Below, piece by piece: positions 61,731 to 64,000 of a stretch of DNA of 64,000 nucleotides (position 1 is its first letter; each line of letters starts with the position of its first letter). Made by a program: the position numbers and the translations under genes. Below the pieces are notes generated by a model, which had not been told where the DNA came from, made no database searches, and saw only the letters and a program-made list of their open reading frames with translations. This DNA is from an uncultured Bacteroides sp. GTDB lineage: Bacteria > Bacteroidota > Bacteroidia > Bacteroidales > Bacteroidaceae. Location of the stretch: positions 4,220,365-4,284,364 of the forward strand of contig NZ_OY762899.1 of assembly GCF_963666545.1 (NCBI RefSeq), written 5' to 3'.

Positions 61731-63818
61731 ATGAAAAGGATAAAATTAGTATATCTATCGGCAATTGTTATGGTTGCCACTACTGTTTGTGCTCAAGATA
61801 AGGGACTTACAGATATGACTCATAGCCGTTTTGCCAAAATGCATAATACGGAGCTTGGTGCTGTTCGCTGGACGGATGGTTTCTGGGGCGATCGCTTTGC
61901 TGTTTGCAAGGACACGATGCTTTTAAATATGTGGAAAACATGGAATGCTCCCGAAGTATCTCATGGGTTTCGGAATTTCGAAATAGCAGCAGGAACTTGT
62001 TCCGGAGAGCATTGGGGACCTCCTTTTCATGATGGTGATTTCTATAAATGGCTGGAGGCCGTTGCGGCTGTTTATGCGGTAAATAAAGATCCGAAGCTTG
62101 ATGCGTTGATGGATAAAGTAATTAAAGACATTGTTCTGGCTCAACGTGAAGATGGATATATTCACACTCCCGTAATTATAGAGGAGAAAAATAAAGGTGT
62201 GGACTCTCATAAAATAGAGAAAGAAACTGTTATCGGAACAGAAGTAGGAGCGGCAGACGAGAAAGGTGCATTTGCTAATCGTCTGAACTTTGAAACGTAT
62301 AACCTTGGCCACCTGATGATGGCCGGTATCACTCATTATCGTGCAACCGGTAAGAAAACATTGTTCGATGTAGCTGTAAAAGCAACTGATTTCCTTTGCC
62401 ACTTTTACGAAACGGCTTCGGCTGAGTTGGCCCGTAATGCTATTTGCCCCTCTCACTACATGGGTGTGGTTGAGATGTATAGGGCAACCGGGAATCCTCG
62501 TTATCTGGAATTAGCAGAGAATCTTATTAAGATTCGTGGCATGGTAGAGAATGGAACGGATGATAACCAGGATCGTGTGCCATTCAGTCAGCAGAAGACA
62601 GCTATGGGACATGCTGTTCGCGCCAACTACCTTTATGCAGGTGTTGCCGATGTGTATGCTGAAACAGGAGATAAGATGCTGAAAGAAAATCTGGAGAGTA
62701 TCTGGAAAGATATTGTAACCCGTAAAATGTACATCACAGGAGCTTGTGGAGCTTTGTATGACGGAACTTCACCCGATGGAACCTGCTATGTGCCCGATAG
62801 CATACAGAAAGTACACCAAAGTTATGGTCGTCCTTTCCAATTGCCAAACAGCACGGCACACAACGAAACCTGTGCCAATATCGGTAATATGTTGTTCAAC
62901 TGGCGTATGTTCCAGACTTCAGGAGAAGCTAAATATGTAGACATTGTAGAGACTTGTCTTTATAATAGTGTCTTGAGTGGAGTTAGTTTAGATGGCAAAC
63001 GCTTCTTCTATACCAACCCTTTGCGCATCAGTGATGATTTGCCCTACACACTTCGCTGGCCGAAGGAAAGAACAGAATACATCAGCTGTTTCTGTTGTCC
63101 TCCTAATACCGTGCGCACCGTTTGCGAAGCGCAGAATTATGCTTATACAGTAAGTGACAAAGGAATCTGGTGCAACCTCTATGGAGGTAGCGAATTGGCT
63201 ACTACTTTAATGAGTGGTGATAAAGTGAAAATCACTCAGACATCTGATTATCCTTGGGATGGAGCCGTTCAACTTACTGTTAATCAGGCACCTAAAAAGA
63301 AAGCTTTCTCAATCTTCCTTCGTATTCCGGAATGGTGCGAAAATGCCACGTTAAAGGTCAACGGAGAGGTTGTTAGTACCCTGCTTAAAGCTGATACTTA
63401 TACTGAAGTAAACCGTATATGGAAGAAAGGTGATCAGGTGGAGTTTGTGATGGATATGCCTGTGAAGCTGATAGAATCCAATCCTTTGGTCGAGGAGACT
63501 CGTAACCAAACCGTCGTTAAACGGGGCCCATTGGTTTACTGTCTTGAAGGTATCGATATTGAAGGCGGACATAAAATTGATAACGTGGTAATTCCTGCTG
63601 ATATCAAGCTCACTCCTAAGAAGATCGCAATTGCAGGAAGCCCCATCATTGCTTTGGAAGGAACAGCTCAGTTGTTGCCTGAAACTTCATGGAAAGGTAC
63701 TCTTTATCGTGAAGTAGCTCAAAGTAACAAGCCGGTTAGAATTAGTTTGATTCCTTATTACGCATGGGGGAACAGAGGGAAAACAGAAATGACTGTTTGG
63801 ATGCCGTTGGGTAGATAA
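61731..63818 (+). CDS. GH127 glycosidase (beta-L-arabinofuranosidase / aceric acid hydrolase type)
   Basis: 695-residue exported zinc-dependent (alpha/alpha)6 glycosidase. Signal peptide LVYLSAIVMVATTVCA. The N-terminal RWTDGFWGDRFAVCKDTML and AAGTCSGEHWGPPFHDGDFY match the family. The metal site is complete: Glu379 and Cys381 in NETCANIG, Cys455 and Cys456 in CFCCPPN. The last ~200 residues are beta domains. In the B. thetaiotaomicron RG-II locus the GH127 next to a GH141 acts on aceric acid (3-C-carboxy-5-deoxy-L-xylose), so that activity is more likely here than plain arabinofuranosidase. 22 bp after the GH78-GH33 gene, 6 bp before the next. Confidence 0.9.
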   Translation: MKRIKLVYLSAIVMVATTVCAQDKGLTDMTHSRFAKMHNTELGAVRWTDGFWGDRFAVCKDTMLLNMWKTWNAPEVSHGFRNFEIAAGTCSGEHWGPPFHDGDFYKWLEAVAAVYAVNKDPKLDALMDKVIKDIVLAQREDGYIHTPVIIEEKNKGVDSHKIEKETVIGTEVGAADEKGAFANRLNFETYNLGHLMMAGITHYRATGKKTLFDVAVKATDFLCHFYETASAELARNAICPSHYMGVVEMYRATGNPRYLELAENLIKIRGMVENGTDDNQDRVPFSQQKTAMGHAVRANYLYAGVADVYAETGDKMLKENLESIWKDIVTRKMYITGACGALYDGTSPDGTCYVPDSIQKVHQSYGRPFQLPNSTAHNETCANIGNMLFNWRMFQTSGEAKYVDIVETCLYNSVLSGVSLDGKRFFYTNPLRISDDLPYTLRWPKERTEYISCFCCPPNTVRTVCEAQNYAYTVSDKGIWCNLYGGSELATTLMSGDKVKITQTSDYPWDGAVQLTVNQAPKKKAFSIFLRIPEWCENATLKVNGEVVSTLLKADTYTEVNRIWKKGDQVEFVMDMPVKLIESNPLVEETRNQTVVKRGPLVYCLEGIDIEGGHKIDNVVIPADIKLTPKKIAIAGSPIIALEGTAQLLPETSWKGTLYREVAQSNKPVRISLIPYYAWGNRGKTEMTVWMPLGR

Positions 63819-63824
63819 TAACGA

Positions 63825-64000
63825 ATGAACAGAATGAATAAATCAATATATATGTTACTCTTGCTGATTTTATCAGCAAGAGTTTCTGCTGCAGATATAT
63901 GGGTCTCTCCAAAGGGCAGCGACCTTGCTGCCGGAACCAGAGAGGCACCGAAACAAACACTTACGGCAGCATTGCGTCAGGCACGTGAACTCCGTCGTTT
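63825..64000 (+). CDS. GH141-like beta-helix glycosidase (3' end missing)
   Basis: Only the first 58 residues are in the window. After a signal peptide (YMLLLLILSARVSAA) the mature start reads DIWVSPKGSDLAAGTREAPK followed by QTLTAALRQARELRR, the opening of a right-handed parallel beta-helix protein as in GH141. In the RG-II locus the neighbour of GH127 is the GH141 alpha-L-fucosidase acting on 2-O-methyl-L-fucose, which fits. It is too short for certainty; other beta-helix glycosidases start alike. Confidence 0.6.
   Translation, partial: MNRMNKSIYMLLLLILSARVSAADIWVSPKGSDLAAGTREAPKQTLTAALRQARELRR

Noticed and set aside
1-64000. tRNA, rRNA, insertion sequences and prophage genes
   Set aside because: I saw no clover-leaf signatures, rRNA-like stretches, transposases, integrases or phage structural genes on reading both strands; a tRNAscan or covariance-model search would settle the RNA part.

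Overview
The window looks like a chromosomal segment of a gut Bacteroides species. The evidence is a SusC/SusD pair followed by a long run of secreted carbohydrate-active enzymes, Bacteroidales-only families (DUF4492, DUF5686, DUF4251, DUF3826), LytTR/LytS-type signalling, cytochrome bd, and promoters of the Bacteroides type (TAnnTTTG at -7, TTTG at about -33). I saw no rRNA, tRNA, CRISPR array, insertion sequence or prophage.

Layout. 1-4.0 kb: a partial AspT/YidE-type transporter, then an acyl-CoA synthetase and a dicarboxylate/cation symporter on the minus strand. 4.0-7.7 kb: the oxidative pentose phosphate operon gnd-zwf-pgl, with zwf and pgl overlapping by four bases. 8.1-9.6 kb: an AT-rich orphan gene and a DUF1003 membrane protein. 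10.0-16.4 kb (minus): one operon with TolC-like, MacA-like and MacB-like (separate ATPase and permease) genes plus their own LytS/LytTR two-component pair. 16.6-19.6 kb: DUF4492-cydA-cydB, closed by a terminator. 20-25 kb (minus): a D-2-hydroxyacid dehydrogenase, RarA and a DUF5686 outer-membrane protein. 25.4-33.7 kb: WecB-like epimerase, TRIC/UPF0126 protein, DUF4251 protein, stand-alone ECF sigma factor, a carboxyltransferase-like enzyme, MtgA, an OmpA-like lipoprotein and a MATE exporter.

33.9-64.0 kb is a polysaccharide utilization locus running off the right edge. Its order is secreted sugar isomerase-like protein, SusC, SusD, PL1 pectate lyase, DUF3826, GH43-like, GH143-GH142 fusion, GH78, GH28, pectin methylesterase-type esterase, GH95, GH140, GH78-GH33 fusion, GH127, GH141 (partial). 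This set and order match, from memory, the rhamnogalacturonan-II (RG-II) degradation locus described in B. thetaiotaomicron. Together the enzymes would strip the rare RG-II side chains (apiose, aceric acid, Kdo, Dha, L-galactose, 2-O-methyl-fucose, rhamnose, arabinose), demethylate it and cut the galacturonan backbone.

The least expected structure is non-coding. Five intergenic elements (near 0.9, 7.8, 19.8, 25.3 and 43.2 kb) are arrays of short palindromic boxes spaced 22 bp apart. Three of them follow a strict grammar, a 12-bp box TMANCNNGNTKA alternating with a 10-bp spacer; the spacers pair with one another, giving perfect stems of up to 28 bp. Two share a conserved head (CAGGCGTTGTGAGA). 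I do not recognise a named Bacteroides family for them.
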